Part shown: positions 1 through 12,129 of the stretch, one piece after another
Numbering within the stretch: the first letter of the stretch is position 1
Layout: each line of letters starts with the position of its first letter
Source of the DNA: Sebastes aleutianus
Lineage: Eukaryota; Chordata; Actinopteri; Perciformes; Sebastidae
Length of the DNA: 64,000 bases
Direction: 5' to 3'
NCBI GenBank assembly: GCA_916700875.1
Contig: CAKAKS010000032.1
Coordinates: 15,801,629-15,865,628 of the forward strand
Notes under the pieces: model-generated
The model's input: the letters and a program-made list of their open reading frames with translations, nothing else
Databases searched by the model: none
What the model was told of the DNA's origin: nothing
Made by a program: the position numbers and the translations under genes

Positions 1-96
1 AAAAAATGAATTGGATTATTCCGGTAGAGTACAGTAGAGGGTCGTCATCCAGAGGGATGTGTTTGTTTTTATTCTTTATGATGCTGCAGATCCTTC

Positions 97-254
97 CAGT
101 GGTGGAATGAAACTACATTTACTCAAGCACTGCACTTAAGTGCAATTTTTAATTAAAAAAAAAATTGTAAATGGCAAAATATTATACTTTTCACCCACAT
201 TTACAGTATCTGACAGTTACTAGTTACTTTGTAGATTCAGATTAATAATACAAA
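97..254 (+). mobile_element. Fragment of CAGTGGTGGAA-type hAT-like MITE
   Basis: The sequence begins CAGTGGTGGAATGAAACTA and continues with the alternating ACTCAAGCACTGCACTTAAGTGCAA pattern, in pieces matching the left end of the complete copies at 10457-11168 and 61608-62166. The right end is missing, so this is a truncated copy. A different terminal-inverted-repeat element follows directly at 255. Confidence 0.6.
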
Positions 255-640
255 TACACTCAGTGACCATTTTATTAGGTACACAGTCTGATGCTATCCA
301 ATACAACTGCCCTGAAACAAAGCCTATAATGTTCAGCCTTTGTTGATACTGTCATAGAGTTGTTGTTTTTTTAAATGATTTAATCATGTGTTTTAACATT
401 GAGGTCATAGTTAGTGATGTGTTGTACTGGACTGCATTATATCGAGAGCTGTTTCTAATATCCTGCCCTCCTCATTTTAGGGAGGACAAACAGAAACAAC
501 TCTCAATATAATGCAACAACATCTTTAATAACCTCAATAATAAACATATGACTGAATTGACCCTTTTTCATAAAGACTGAACATTAAGAGTGTTGTATTG
601 GACTGCAGTATATTTTGCAGGTGTATGCTCACTGAGTGTA
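255..640. mobile_element. Short TIR element (TACACTCAGTG ends)
   Basis: The left end TACACTCAGTG and the right end CACTGAGTGTA are perfect inverted copies about 385 bp apart. The left end reads on into CATTTTATTAGGTACAC, a motif I associate with a common fish repeat. No coding capacity is seen. The termini suggest a nonautonomous DNA transposon; the family is not assigned. Confidence 0.6.
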
Positions 641-770
641 TAATCATGATGTATTATTATAGATTAGGCTACCTGACAGTATATAATGTAGTTAATATGA
701 GCCCTAACGTTACCAGTTGCAGCATTAGTAATGCTTTCACACTACTGCATTAATAATAATGATTCTGCAT

Positions 771-1300
771 TAGGGATGCACTGACCCAACTGTTTCAGTC
801 CCGATACTGATAGTGATACCTGGGCTTCGGGTATTGGTCCAGTACCGATCCGATACCAGTGTTTAATCAATTAGCTGTATGCTTCACTGTGTGGAAGTGA
901 CTGGGATCATTCTTTAATGTGTAAGACAATATCAGGCTTGACTCAAACATGGCTTTCCTAACTTTGTTAAACTAAATGCAACAAATAAATACATAGATAT
1001 AAATTGACTAAATTGTTATACATTATTAAAATAATGACTCCAGAAACTTGGTAAAAAATGTTCAAAATTAACAAGAATTACTTACATAAATTAAAATTCA
1101 AGTGTAAACCTTTTTTAATGCAGCGACCAATTGGTCAAAACGTAAACAGGAATTCAAATTCCAGTATATAATGTATATAGTATATAAACATAGATTTGAA
1201 TTTAATAGATCGACCCCATTGTCACTAATACCCGATCCAGCTGTTTAAGTCAGTATCGGCCTTCCGATCCGGTATCGTTTTTTTCCGGTATCGTTTTTTC
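771..1300 (+). mobile_element. Nonautonomous DNA element, GGGATGCA family, copy 1
   Basis: It starts TAGGGATGCACTGACCC and carries many copies of the motif CCGATAC and its relatives. The element at 17743-18250 is the same family in the opposite orientation, sharing the AT-rich centre and the GTCACTAATACCCGATCC-type end. The right terminus is not clean here because a local duplication (1111-1758) overlaps it. Confidence 0.6.
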
Positions 1301-1758
1301 TTTTTTATGTCAATACTACATTTTTGGATGCAGGACTTTTAGTTCTAGCAGAATATTTCTACACACTATAATCAACTGCTGTTTGAACCTTTCATGTTTT
1401 TGCATGAAGAGAATAAATAGCTGTTGCATTATAATAAAATATTTTTAATGCAGTGACCAATTGGTCAAAACGTAAACAGGAAATCAAATTCCAGGATATA
1501 GTGTATATAGTATATAAACATAGAATTGAATTGAATAAATCGACCCCATTGTCACTGATACCCGATCCAGCTGTTTAAGTCAGTATCGGCCTTCCGATCA
1601 GGTATCGGGTTTTTTCGGTATGTTTTTTTTTTTTTTATGCCAATACTACATTTTTGGATGCAGGACTTTTACTTATAGCAGAATATTTCTACACTCTGTA
1701 ATTTGAACCTTTCATGTTTTTGCATGAAGGGAATAAATATCTGTTGCATTCTAATAAT
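1111..1758 (+). repeat. Tandem duplication, about 325 bp x 2
   Basis: Positions 1111-1438 and 1441-1758 are near-identical direct copies. Both begin TTTTTAATGCAG(C/T)GACC, pass through CCCGATCCAGCTGTTTAAG and end in AAATA(G/T)CTGTTGCATT. Copy 2 has a small deletion in its last third. The unit covers the right part of the transposon at 771 plus flanking DNA, so it duplicated after insertion. Confidence 0.85.
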
Positions 1759-1759
1759 A

Positions 1760-2340
1760 ATAATCCTGATGATAATAATAATGATAATAAACTCCCAGTG
1801 CAGCAGTGTAGGGCTAACAGTGATGCTGTCACATGTCTGCCTCTCAACACGCCTCCTGAAGTGGTCGAGGTCACTCAGCAGGGAAACTTGTCCTTTTCAG
1901 CAGAGCTTTTTGTTCTCCACGCTCTTCTTTTTTTCCAACTATCCCATCCGCACTCCAACAACTTCTTCTTCTTTTCTTTCTTTTTTTTTTTTTTTAACCC
2001 CTATTGTTTGTTGTTTACAAGGTTAAACCTGAACTCACTTCGGGATCTTTTGAAAGAATACTCGCTATCAAAAAAATAGTTTGTTCCAAAGGACCAAATA
2101 AATCAACGGTGGGGCGTTTTTTCTGTCAGCTCATTGTGCGAAAGGCCATGAATTTATATCAAAATATTCATTAGAAAACCGCTTTTTCCCCCATCAGTGT
2201 TTCCCAACCTTGGAAATACAGCTATTTCGAGGCTTTTGTGTGCGTTATTGTAACCCGGCCGATGTTTTTTCATTCCCATCAGAAATGTTTTCTCCTCAAA
2301 GAATAAGAAACTATCTCATTTATGGTGCGTGGAGCTGCTT
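1760..2340. other. Unannotated stretch
   Basis: It contains a short (AAT)-rich run, a pyrimidine run near 1960-1996 and otherwise unremarkable AT-rich DNA. The open frames here are short and low complexity, and I see no gene. Confidence 0.4.
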
Positions 2341-2434
2341 CATCTGCTGAAGGAAACTGCAGACTAGTGGCGCCTTCTGGTGGTCATGATGGATCAGCAT
2401 GGATCAGCATCCATCTAGGGTTCCTAGAAGTTTA

Positions 2435-2992
2435 TCAAGCACTTGTGTAGTTTTCCACAAAAACAACAATAGAAAGCATCTTAACTGGATGCATACTGGT
2501 ATGGTTTGGCAACATTACATCATATGACCACAAACTCCTGATGAGGACAGTGAAAACAGCATCTAAAATGATTGGATCACCATGACCACAGTTACAGGAC
2601 ATTTTCACCACTCGCTGCAGGAAGAAAGCACTTTGTATCATGCAGGACACAAGTCATCCAGCATATAGTCTTTTCTCTTATCTCCCTAGAGAGCATTAGA
2701 GCTGAGTTTTTACCTTCAGGCAGGCGGTCAGACTACTGAATAGTATCACTAAATGAATGCAGAGCTGTGGATTTGTTTTATGGATGTTTTAGGCTGTTTT
2801 ATAATTTTATTCTCAGTTATTGTCTTATTTATTATAGTATTTATCAACTGTACTATTTATAGATTTTAAGGGCTGAGAGAGAGCCAGGGTAAAATGCATT
2901 TCATTGCATTTCACTGTACACTGTACTTTTAAATGCATATGACAAATAAACTTGAAACTTGAAACTTGAAACTTGAAACTAACAATTTAAAT
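2435..2992 (+). mobile_element. 5'-truncated LINE 3' end with TTGAAAC tail
   Basis: The segment has the layout of a fish L2/CR1-like LINE 3' end: degenerate coding-like sequence around 2480-2740 (CAGGCGGTCAGACTACTGAA region), then a short 3' UTR with GACAAATAAACTTGAAAC, ending in about four TTGAAAC(T) units at 2952-2980. Dead by truncation. The family name is inferred from the tail style only. Confidence 0.6.
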
Positions 2993-3263
2993 CTGGAACA
3001 AATTAAGATGAAGTTAGATATTAGTTGCAGGATATTATTCTCCATCCAAAGAGGTAATTCACTACCCTGATTTTCCCTGTTGGACTAAAAACCAAACGAA
3101 ACATATTGAGAATAATTCTTTGATTTTATGTATTTCCTGGTGCTCTAGGATGTAATTTGTAAAAGATAGAAAATAGTTATTCGATTTTAGGACCATATGG
3201 CCTTAGAAATACTAGGTAAGTAGTGCAAACCCATTTGAATAAGTTTAACAACACACCAAAAAC

Positions 3264-3289
3264 TGTAAATGATAATAATGATTATAATA

Positions 3290-3333
<44 letters not shown>

Positions 3334-3364
3334 CATATTCATTATCATAATGATAATAATGATG

Positions 3365-3403
<39 letters not shown>

Positions 3404-3440
3404 TCAAATTTGTATTTATTTATTTATTTATTTATCTTTA
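3264..3440 (+). repeat. AAT/ATT microsatellite, then TTTA repeat
   Basis: Long imperfect (AAT)n runs lie at 3290-3334 and 3366-3402, separated by an AT-rich spacer, followed by (TTTA)n at 3412-3436. The poly-Asn and poly-Ile open frames here are artefacts of the repeat. Confidence 0.95.
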
Positions 3441-4157
3441 ACTGTTCAGTTATACCTTCAGTAAATCGCCCTTCATGGTGGTCTAAATGCTGTTTCAAAG
3501 TATTCTCCACACAATTCTAGTACAGAAATACTAAAATCCTTTAATTTGATATTAGTTTAACTTGCAATTCATTATTTTAACTTTGTAAAATAGCAACATT
3601 TAAAGAAATTGAGTCTAAAGTATATCAGAATCAGTCTAAAGGAACAGCACATGTGTAAGGATTGTAAAACTTAAACTCCTTTTAAAATTCCCAGAAATCA
3701 TACTGTCCTCTCTCTGGTTAGATATAAAGATGGGGTTTGACAAAATGCATGTCCCAGGCTTCAGTTCAATTTAAATTGAGGAAGCCATAGAAGTCCCATT
3801 TAGGGTCAGTAAATGCTGATTCATATGAACTCAGCCTCCACCATCAACAGTGAGATGGTGCAGGAGACGTTCAGCACCACGGACAGAGACACAGTTCACC
3901 TAATTCATCAGTAATCTGTTCCTTAATCATACATATGTTTTGTTAAAACCTCTTGTGATTCTTTCACTTTGTGGAAGAAACCCTGTGTACCGTCTCGTCT
4001 GCTTAATTATGTGCCATCAGTATCTCCCGCAGTATGAAACCACATTAACGATTCTGGTCATTTTCACATTTTAGCCTCCACAGATTGATCAAGTTCTTCT
4101 ACCCATCTAAACATAATACAATCCTTTCAAAGACAAATTCATATCAACATATCGTAC
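3441..4157. other. Unannotated stretch
   Basis: About 700 bp of AT-rich, non-repetitive DNA. I recognise no gene, RNA or transposon terminus. The segment 3800-3900 is somewhat richer in GC but has no supporting reading frame. Confidence 0.4.
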
Positions 4158-4383
4158 GCTACATGGTCAAAAATATATGGACACCCAAACATTACACCCA
4201 CATGTGATTGTTGCACATCTCATTTTAAAACCATGGGCATTTTTATGCTGCAGCCTCAGTTCTTCTGGGAAGGTTTTCCACAAGATTTTGGAGCCTGGCT
4301 GCAGAAACGTGGCCCCGTTCAGCACCAAGGGCCTCTGTGAGGTTGGTCAAATTAATCCCAACAGTGATGGATGTTAAGTTCTT
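4158..4383 (+). mobile_element. Fragment of a dispersed fish repeat (ATGGACACCC type)
   Basis: It begins ACATGGTCAAAAATATATGG and includes ACACCCAAACATTACACCC and TTCCACAAGATTTTGGAG, which I recognise as a common teleost interspersed repeat, probably a nonautonomous DNA transposon. It is interrupted a few bases later by the TIR element at 4394. Confidence 0.5.
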
Positions 4384-4393
4384 CACTTTTTAT

Positions 4394-5080
4394 TAGGGCT
4401 GTCAATCGATTAAAATATTTAATAGCGATTAATCGCATGATTGTCCATGATTAATTGCGATTAATTGCAAATTAATCACACGTTTTTTTATCTGTTCAAA
4501 ATGTACCTTAAAGGGAGATTTGTCAAGTATTTAATACTCTTATCAACATGTGAGTGGGTAAATATGCTGCTTTATGTATGTGTATATATTATTACTGAAA
4601 ATCAATTAACAACACAAAACAATGACAGATATTGTCCAGAAACCCTCACAGGTACTGCATTTAGCATAAAAAATATACTCAAATCATAACATGGCAAACT
4701 GCAGCCCAACAGGCAACAACAGCTGTCAGTGTGTCAGTGTGCTGACTTGACTATGACTTGCCCCAAACTGCATGTGATTATCATAAAGTGGGCATGTCTG
4801 TAAAGGGGAGACTCGTGGGTACCCAGAGAACCCATTTTGGTTTGGTTCCTTATTTAGCGTCCTTCCTGACAAGTTAGTACGACATGGAGTCCTTAGGTTT
4901 TCTAGTTTCATATGATTCCAGTATCTTCACTCTAACTTTAAAACTGAGCCCGCTACAACCTCCAAAAGATTGAATAGCAGCCGGGATAAATCGCAAGTTG
5001 CGTCATTGCTTTAAAGAAATTAGTGCGTTAAAACAAATTTGTGTTGATGCATTATTATCCAGTTAACTTTGACAGCCCTA
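4394..5080. mobile_element. hAT-like MITE (TAGGGCTGTCAA ends)
   Basis: The termini TAGGGCTGTCAA and TTTGACAGCCCTA are inverted repeats. Flanking 8-mers CTTTTTAT and CTTCTTAG agree at 6 of 8 positions, compatible with a degraded 8-bp hAT target duplication. The left inner part carries repeated GATTAAT motifs. The region 4780-4980 (GAGACTCGTGGGTACCC) matches, in reverse, the inside of the element at 51944-52573. Confidence 0.85.
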
Positions 5081-5855
5081 CTTCTTAGTAATACTTTATT
5101 GAGTTTACAAGGACAGTTTCCACAAAATGCAGATAACTACAATTTTATCACATGCCGAGTTGTGCATCTCTTCTATCTGATGTCCCGTGTTCTTTGTCTT
5201 TTCAGTTCAGTTACAATTTGTTTGAACACTGCATCACCAGAGATGGTGACTTGGTGAAGGACCACTGCACACTTTGTCTTCCATATATTTGTAACAACCG
5301 CACAGCGTATCATCCAGTAAATTCTTTCTTCAACTTGGGCAGATTTTCTAGAACAAAAACATAAGTTATAGTTAAAACCAACACCTGCTATTTTTTTCCC
5401 CATGCATCTCTTAAAAGTTAAGTTTTCCGTATCAAACTCAGGAAACCTATTCTGGGCATTGTCATGGCAAATCAGGGAAGGGCTTTCTCCAAACTGTTGC
5501 CACAAAATTGGAAATACACTTAATCTGTCTGCCAAATGATACATTATGTTAAAAGTGGTTATTGTAGCCTACTTAATATAATAAAAATGCACTAACCAAA
5601 CTTAAAACAATAAGATTTTCTTGGTACTCTCTGATAGATGATGTTGCTTTTGTATCTTTACTACACTGTGACTGTTGCTTACTTAAAGGACTCTAATAAT
5701 TGCCCCTTATGTAAGGAAGTCCCATATAGGGCTACTTATTGATCAACCACGACTGTAGTTCACATGCTGATGTTCTGCAATTTAGACCTTCAGCAGACCT
5801 CTGTTAGTTTGTCTTAACAGACATTGATTGGCCCCGTTTAGTTCTGCTTTAAATC
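5081..5855. other. Unannotated stretch
   Basis: No gene, RNA or recognisable mobile element. It is mildly AT-rich with scattered short open frames in both directions, none with family resemblance. Confidence 0.4.
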
Positions 5856-6240
5856 GTGTTCATGCTGGCGGATCAATCGATCAATCGATACATCGCTCCA
5901 ACCTTGACTTGTCTGCTTCGCGCCACAAATCCGCCGTTTGTTAGCAGATACAATGCAGACAATGTGAGGCAATTATGTGAAGTCAGCCAGCAGCGTTCAC
6001 ATCATCATCAGGCTGCTCTGCTCACACAAAGAGGACTAATGTCAGCCAGGATCCTCCGCCTCTTATTGGAGCTGCAAGTGGCCTTTGTTTTGACAGGCGC
6101 TGGTGACAAAATATGGGATGAAAATACAATCCAGTCCTGGTTTGTGGCGACACTAATATCGACAGAGAAGATCTTAGATGAAGCTGCCTGCTGGAGGTCA
6201 GATGGCCTGCAGCAAAGTCAAAGACTGTGTTGATCGCACA
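5856..6240. promoter_or_regulatory. Candidate conserved noncoding element downstream of six1
   Basis: About 380 bp of balanced, non-repetitive composition in an AT-rich, transposon-rich flank. It contains homeodomain-like GGCAATTATG near 5968 and a TALE-like TTTTGACAGG near 6090. A 125-codon plus-strand frame (5856-6233) is open across it but resembles no family I know and has no splice context. Long-range enhancers around SIX1/SIX6 are known in vertebrates. Conservation itself was not tested. Confidence 0.35.
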
Positions 6241-6999
6241 GAGACTGCAAGAGAAAGTAGATCCTTAAGTTTGATAAAATGTCAATACAGAAATGTAGAA
6301 ATACTCTGTTGAAGTAGTTTTTTTACTTGTTATGTAAGAGGTTTCTGAGCACCTTTAAACGTGCTAGAAAAACCTAAATCTATTAGGCCTTTTATTATGT
6401 AGAATGGCTTCTTTCCATTCAGCCAGTAGATGTCGCACTGTCCCTCCCCTTTGCATTTACTTCACAACAAGTGGTTGCCTGTTCATTGCACATTCATTGC
6501 ATATTTTATGGCCGAGTGGAATGACTCAGACAGTCATGAGAAGTGATGAATCTTTCCTGGTAGAGTAATGAAGTCATTATGCAACCTGTAGCTATAAGCC
6601 CACATCAGCTAGGTTACTTTGGTTACTAAGCACGGCAGAAGCAGCCTCCTTTTATAGCTGAGCACTTGGGATTGGTACTGGAGGGAAGCTGGAGTGCTTA
6701 CCGTCAAACTCAGCCATTTATCCGTTTTTTTCCACACTAACTGGCAACTTGATCGCTGATATAACATGTGATGCAAATGTTGTTATACTGTTTGCTCACA
6801 AGCCTGGTTAGAAGTGGGAACCAAACGTCAGATATCTTCCACAAAGATAAGCAAAACATTAATTTTGGACCCGTCAACATTTTTTAAATGATTAATTCCC
6901 AATCATACTTGTATTCGACACCTTTCTAAAAGCTCAGTGGATGTATTCTTTTTGAAATATTTTTTGTCTACATACAAATGTTATCAGTATAACTTTTAA
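6241..6999. other. Unannotated stretch
   Basis: Roughly 760 bp with no gene or repeat recognised. Confidence 0.4.
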
Positions 7000-7640
7000 A
7001 GCCAGGGTAGGCAGAACGTTTTTGGCATCATTGGGCAAAAATTCCATAATAACCTTGGTATAGTGTAATTCAAATGTTCTGAGAGAAAACTAGACTTCTG
7101 CTCCTCCTCATGGCTCTGTTTTCAGGCTTTAAAAAATCTAGCCTGTGACGGGAGACTTTGGCCAATCACAGGTCATTTCAGAGAGAGAGTGTTCCTATTG
7201 GCTGTGCTCCGGCTGGTGGGCAGTGCTTGGTATTTCCCCAACTGATCTCAACATGGCTGTCGGGTCACAAACTTAATCATTTTACAGCTAAACAGTACAC
7301 TACAAGATGATTCTGAAAACATTTGAGGTGAGAAATAGGCATTACAGTAACAGAATATTGATTCATATTTGATCAACGCTGCCTAGTTTGACCATTTGAT
7401 CGGAGTTTGTGAGTGATTGACAGCTGCTCAGAGACGGCAAGCTCCAGCTCGGCTCTGATTGGTTGTTTTTCTCCCGTCTGTGAAATCTTGCAGATGCCAT
7501 AAGGAGCACAGGAGGACACAGGCACATGATCTTTTTCAGATTACCTGTCTCATGCACTACTGTCAATATATAGTTACCATTTTAAAAAAAAAACTTTTTA
7601 AAATCATATTTGCTCCATTTCTACCCACTGCAGCTTTCAT
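7000..7640 (+). mobile_element. Dispersed repeat, GGTAGGCAG family, copy 1
   Basis: The segment from GGGTAGGCAGAACGTTTTTGG to TTTCTACCCACTGCAG is repeated at 15826-16282 in the same orientation with an internal deletion there. Shared landmarks are CATCATTGGGCAAAAAT, GAGAGAAAACTAGACTTCTG and CTTTGGCCAATCACAGG. The ends (GGTAGGCAG and CTACCCACTGCAG) are roughly inverted, suggesting a nonautonomous DNA transposon. Confidence 0.75.
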
Positions 7641-8960
7641 CCACTATAGGGGGTCCCAGAGGGTTATTGGCTTTGTTCACGAAAGACATTTTGACATGCA
7701 GTAGGAAAAGAGCAGGTTTAAATTAAATGAATGAAACACTATCACAAAGTGTCATGACCTACTGGGACACTTGAATACAACAGAGTCATTGTTAATGTTA
7801 TTAGTAACATCTTTACTTTTATGACAAATAGAAATGTCTGCTGTGAAAAAGGCCTATAGATTTTGACACAAGGCCTCTTTACAAGACGGAGCCTCAAGAT
7901 TAGTTTACTGTAAAATGCAGTATAGCACCTTAAAGGCCTTTCCAATTCAGTTTATATTGTGCCGTAGTGGTGCATATTGTCAAAAAATGTGCAAATAATC
8001 AATATACCACAAAGTAATTGCCATACAGGGAATCTGGGTTCTTGTTCTTAGGCCCTGAGGCAGTTGTTTTGACCAGATGTTGTGATAACTTTACTGTTGG
8101 TAAGACTCAACTAGTAATGCATCATATTTCATGAGCTGGTGTTTTTCATCAAAATTATATTCTATTTTACATTGAGGGCAAATTATAACCAAGAAAGGGA
8201 ATTATTGCTGTGAATTTCTCAGGTCAGTGAGTGCAGTACAGTATTCAGCCACTAGATGGAGGCGGTGGCTAAAGAAAGAGATGCAAATGTACTGTATGTT
8301 TCCTATGCCACTGAAGCCCCTTTGAATAGAATTGATTTCCTATAGAAGCCTTGTTATATTTTATCCAGATATAAGTGGACGTCTGTCATTTCAAAAATAT
8401 GTTTTTTGTTTTTTTTGCTGTGGCTCATTCATCAACTTTGATCAACTGCATACATTATTTTTTTTTTGATGAAAATCCTTTACCCCTCAAATTAAATTTT
8501 TTTTTCTTCAGTAATCTTTAAAATATGACAGACTTTACCAAAGTGCTGTGAGATTTATTTTAAATGCTATTTTTATAAATAAAATATAATATATAAAAAA
8601 TATAATATAAAATTATTTTAAATGCTATTTTTTAATATTATATCCGTTGTTTTTATTTATTGTATTGCCATTTAAAAATGATTAATAATAATATCTATAT
8701 CATTTTTTCCTTTTTATTTTTTTAATTTATTTGTTTTACATTTTAATTCTGTGCTCATCTATCTCTTGCTCAGATAAGCCTTGTGACAAATATTTTTTAT
8801 GAATGGGTGTTTTTACCAATAAACAATACCTAAATAATTATGATCTAGGTGTAAACATATATAACACAAGCTGACTTTCATTAGTTTATTTAATCAAAAA
8901 AAAAAAATCACTATTATATCAGTGTTTATACTGTCTGTACCTGTAGTACTGACTTTTGAC
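7641..8960. other. Unannotated AT-rich stretch
   Basis: Very AT-rich, especially 8390-8760, with homopolymer runs. No gene or transposon terminus is recognised. Confidence 0.4.
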
Positions 8961-10456
8961 CACACGATGGTGGACAAGATCCACACAGAGAGAAAACCAC
9001 TCAGCAGCTCTACAGCTGCCGGTTTTCTACACTTCTGTCATACATCACTATATCAATGAAAAGCTTCACATAGTCAACAAAACCTTTATTGACTGCTTTT
9101 ATTAAAGAAAGAAAGAAAGAAAAAAAACTGTCACTCAGAAGACAATGGTCTGAGAGGACATATGTTTGTTTTGGCTTTCAGGCCTCCAGTTTGGTTCCAT
9201 TCAATAAGAGAATATTTACCCCACATTAAGAGTAATATTGAACTCTACAAAGAGCTCTTTAAATACATATTTTGACCGTACACGTATACAAACAAACACA
9301 CAAGTAAATTTGGACCCGAGTGTAAATGAGCGTACGGCGTTACTGACTGGAGGGTGTGAATGTACATGTGTAAGAAAGTGTCGAGGCAGGGCAAGGGGGC
9401 CACCAGTTGGGATTTTTAAGGGTCTATATTTAAACTCTCTGGTCTCCAGTTTCTGCAGCTGTCGCCAAGTTTAAGTTCAGCACCTTGAGCCTTTCTCAGT
9501 CATGCTCTTGGGTCATAGTTATAAACCTGCCAAACTCTGAGACAGAAGCAGAGACACTCGTCTGCCCTCCGTGTAGTATCTCCTGGAGCTTCAGAAAGTG
9601 TCACTGAACTACAGTACCTACTCATCCTTATCTCTACCAACATCACTTTATAATGCTTCAAACTCTGCCACAATATTACTGCACTTCTTCTAAAATGCTT
9701 GACAGACTCTTTTATTGTTCATGGGATCTTAGTTTTCCCCGTTTCACCCCCCTAAAGTTATATTATCAATGATTCAGCAAGGAAAACTGCTTTTTTTTTT
9801 GTATTGGTTTGTTCTTGTTTCCCTGCTCACTAATCATTTATATTAGAATCAAATCATTATTATAGTACCATGCCCCCAGATTTCTCAAAGGCATACAATT
9901 GTTTTTGTTTTATTGTAGCTAGTTACAACCGATACCATCATGGTCATATCATATTTAGTCCAGTTTTAGTTCAAACATGTCCACTAGCAGTTACTTTTAA
10001 GAGATTGTATAGAAACAGACAGATGAGTGAATTATTCATAGTTTTTATCTCCGTCTCTAACTGTCCAAGAGCTCAATCATAACCACAAACGGATCAGAAC
10101 TGAAATGTTTAGAGGTGAAAACTGTAATATACGTTATATGCTTTTCATACACCTTCTAATAACAGGTAGCAAAAAAAGCATCATTGCTGTCTGATAAAAA
10201 CAATAGGAAGTTAGTGTAATCAATTACTGTATGAAACTAACAAAGGTTTTTACTACTTTTGTACTGTTAAATACTGTTGTATAATGTATCTACTATAATC
10301 TGCATGTCACAGTCAGTACTATAGCAGGTTCACAGCACTCTGTGTTGTTGTCATGACTTTGGGACAGACTGTGGGACCACTATGGAAACACGTTATTTTA
10401 ACGTTGAGTGTTTTTATCCTGAGTCATGCCTCAATTTTTTTCCAGTTTTATATGCT
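8961..10456. other. Unannotated stretch
   Basis: A short GAAA run lies at 9103-9125. The rest is unique DNA of ordinary composition. The 78- and 70-codon open frames in it have no recognisable relatives and no splice context. Confidence 0.4.
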
Positions 10457-11168
10457 CAGTGTCGGAAGAAGTAATCAGATCCTTTACTTCAGTAAAAGTA
10501 CTAATACCACACTGTGAAAATACTCCACAGCAAGTAACAGTACTGCATTCAAAACCTTACTTAAGTAAAAGTATGTGAGTATTGTCAGCAAAATGTACGT
10601 AAAGCATGAAATGTAAAAGATCTCATTGTGCAGTAAAATGGTCCCTGTCAGTGTTTTACTATTATATATTATGTTTCTGGATTAATATTACTGCTGCGTT
10701 AATGTGTATGTTGCATTTTACTGCTGTAGATGTTTAAAGTTGAGCTAATTATAACTCTTTTAAATTCTGTTGGGTAGTTTAATTTACAGCAACGCATCAT
10801 ATTCTATAAGATCATCAAACGTTTGTAGCGTCGCTGTCCTGTGAGAACAACACATTTAGATAATTTAGTTTAAGAAGTAGGAACATTTTCTCAACCCTTA
10901 CAGGAACATTTAATCCTTCAGTTTATCACAAACATACAACATCAACACATCTGGAGATACGTAGTTTTCACTGGACAGGAAGGGGATGAAAGTAATCTGA
11001 AAAGTAACTAAAGTGGTCAGATGAATGTAGTGGAGTAAAAAGTACAATATTAGCCTCTGAGATGAAGTGGAGTAGAAGTATAAAGTTAGTGAAGTCTCAA
11101 GTAAAGTTCAAGTACCTTAAATTCCTACTTGTACCTGAGTAAATGTACTTAGTTACATTCCACCACTG
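10457..11168 (-). mobile_element. hAT-like MITE, CAGTGGTGGAA family, near-complete copy
   Basis: The right end ATTCCACCACTG is the reverse complement of the family start CAGTGGTGGAAT. The left end CAGTGTCGGAAGAAGTA is a diverged inverted copy. Flanking 8-mers TATATGCT and TGTATGCT agree at 7 of 8, a good hAT-type target duplication. The interior is full of AAGTA/TACTT motifs. Related copies lie at 97, 19404, 22966, 57845 and 61608. Confidence 0.85.
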
Positions 11169-11774
11169 TGTATGCTGTTTACATTTTATTTGTTTTCTGT
11201 GTCTATATGCTCATGTTTAATTTGGTTTAACTCTGTGTGTTTGCTTGTGTTTTGTTTTGGTGAATATGTGAAAAAAGTGTGTTATGTGTTGATCGTTGTA
11301 TGACAGAATTAAACGAACCAAAGTGTGTTTGTGTTTTGCTCTTTAAACATTTGAATTATGCATGAAAAGCAACCTAAAATGCATACACTGTTAAGAAAAT
11401 GAGAATTTCACACTGTGTTTTGAGAATAATGATTTTCATTTGAGATTTATGCCAAAGCAAATGAAAAAAAAAAAAACATTCAAATTCAATCTATGTGAAT
11501 ATGTGTTTTTTGTAAATGTTATTCCATACTATTCCCCATTATTTTATCTATTAAACATTTTATAGCTCAATCATATTGTTTTTTTTATCTTCAAACTCTC
11601 TATATGTGATTGCTTAAAATCTTTGGATTGTCTGGGTGTTACTTTGGAAAGACTTGAGAGGTGAAATTATGAAATATCTTCACATACTTCCAGTATTCCA
11701 GTAAAACCAATGTGCTGAATGTAACTGTTAAATCTTTTTATGTCCCTAACTGATCTGCTTCTTCTCTTCTGCAG
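11169..11774. other. Unannotated AT-rich stretch
   Basis: No gene or repeat boundary recognised. It ends in a pyrimidine tract (CTTCTTCTCTTCTGCAG) that forms a good splice acceptor for the exon-like segment at 11775. Confidence 0.4.
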
Positions 11775-11853
11775 GCAGCAGCAGCAGTGAGTTTGATGAC
11801 ATGCAGCAAGAGGATGATGAGAAGGCTTCTTCTTTCCTGCTATTCTTTGATGA
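11775..11853 (+). CDS. Exon-like segment of unknown gene (weak)
   Basis: A strong acceptor (TTCTCTTCTGCAG) precedes 79 bp that end at a consensus donor (GA followed by GTGAGTT). One frame reads SSSSEFDDMQQEDDEKASSF and then a hydrophobic/acidic end, open across the segment, with a stop inside the donor. The acidic, serine-rich peptide looks protein-like, but I recognise no family. A partner exon was not found on either side, so it could be an internal exon of an unrecognised plus-strand gene or chance. SIX6OS1, a known neighbour of SIX6, would be expected on the other strand. Confidence 0.22.
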
Positions 11854-12129
11854 GTGAGTTGATTTACATAAATGTTTTTTCCAACTGTCCCAAAATGCAG
11901 CCTTTATAAAGACATGTCAGTCATTTTGGTGGAGCGAGATGACAACTCTTCTGTGCGTACGGCAGCCACATATGATGAATATGTTTTCCCACATAAAACA
12001 AAGATCCTACTAATTTAGCACTCCAGCCTGTATTTTGTAAGTAGTAAAACAATCATTATGCAGACAGACAAGATAGAGACATTCATACACAGATAGATAA
12101 ATAGATAGACTCTGTGTGTGCTGTAGTGG

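Noticed and set aside
3223..3441. Poly-Asn and poly-Ile open frames
   Set aside because: Direct product of the AAT microsatellite.
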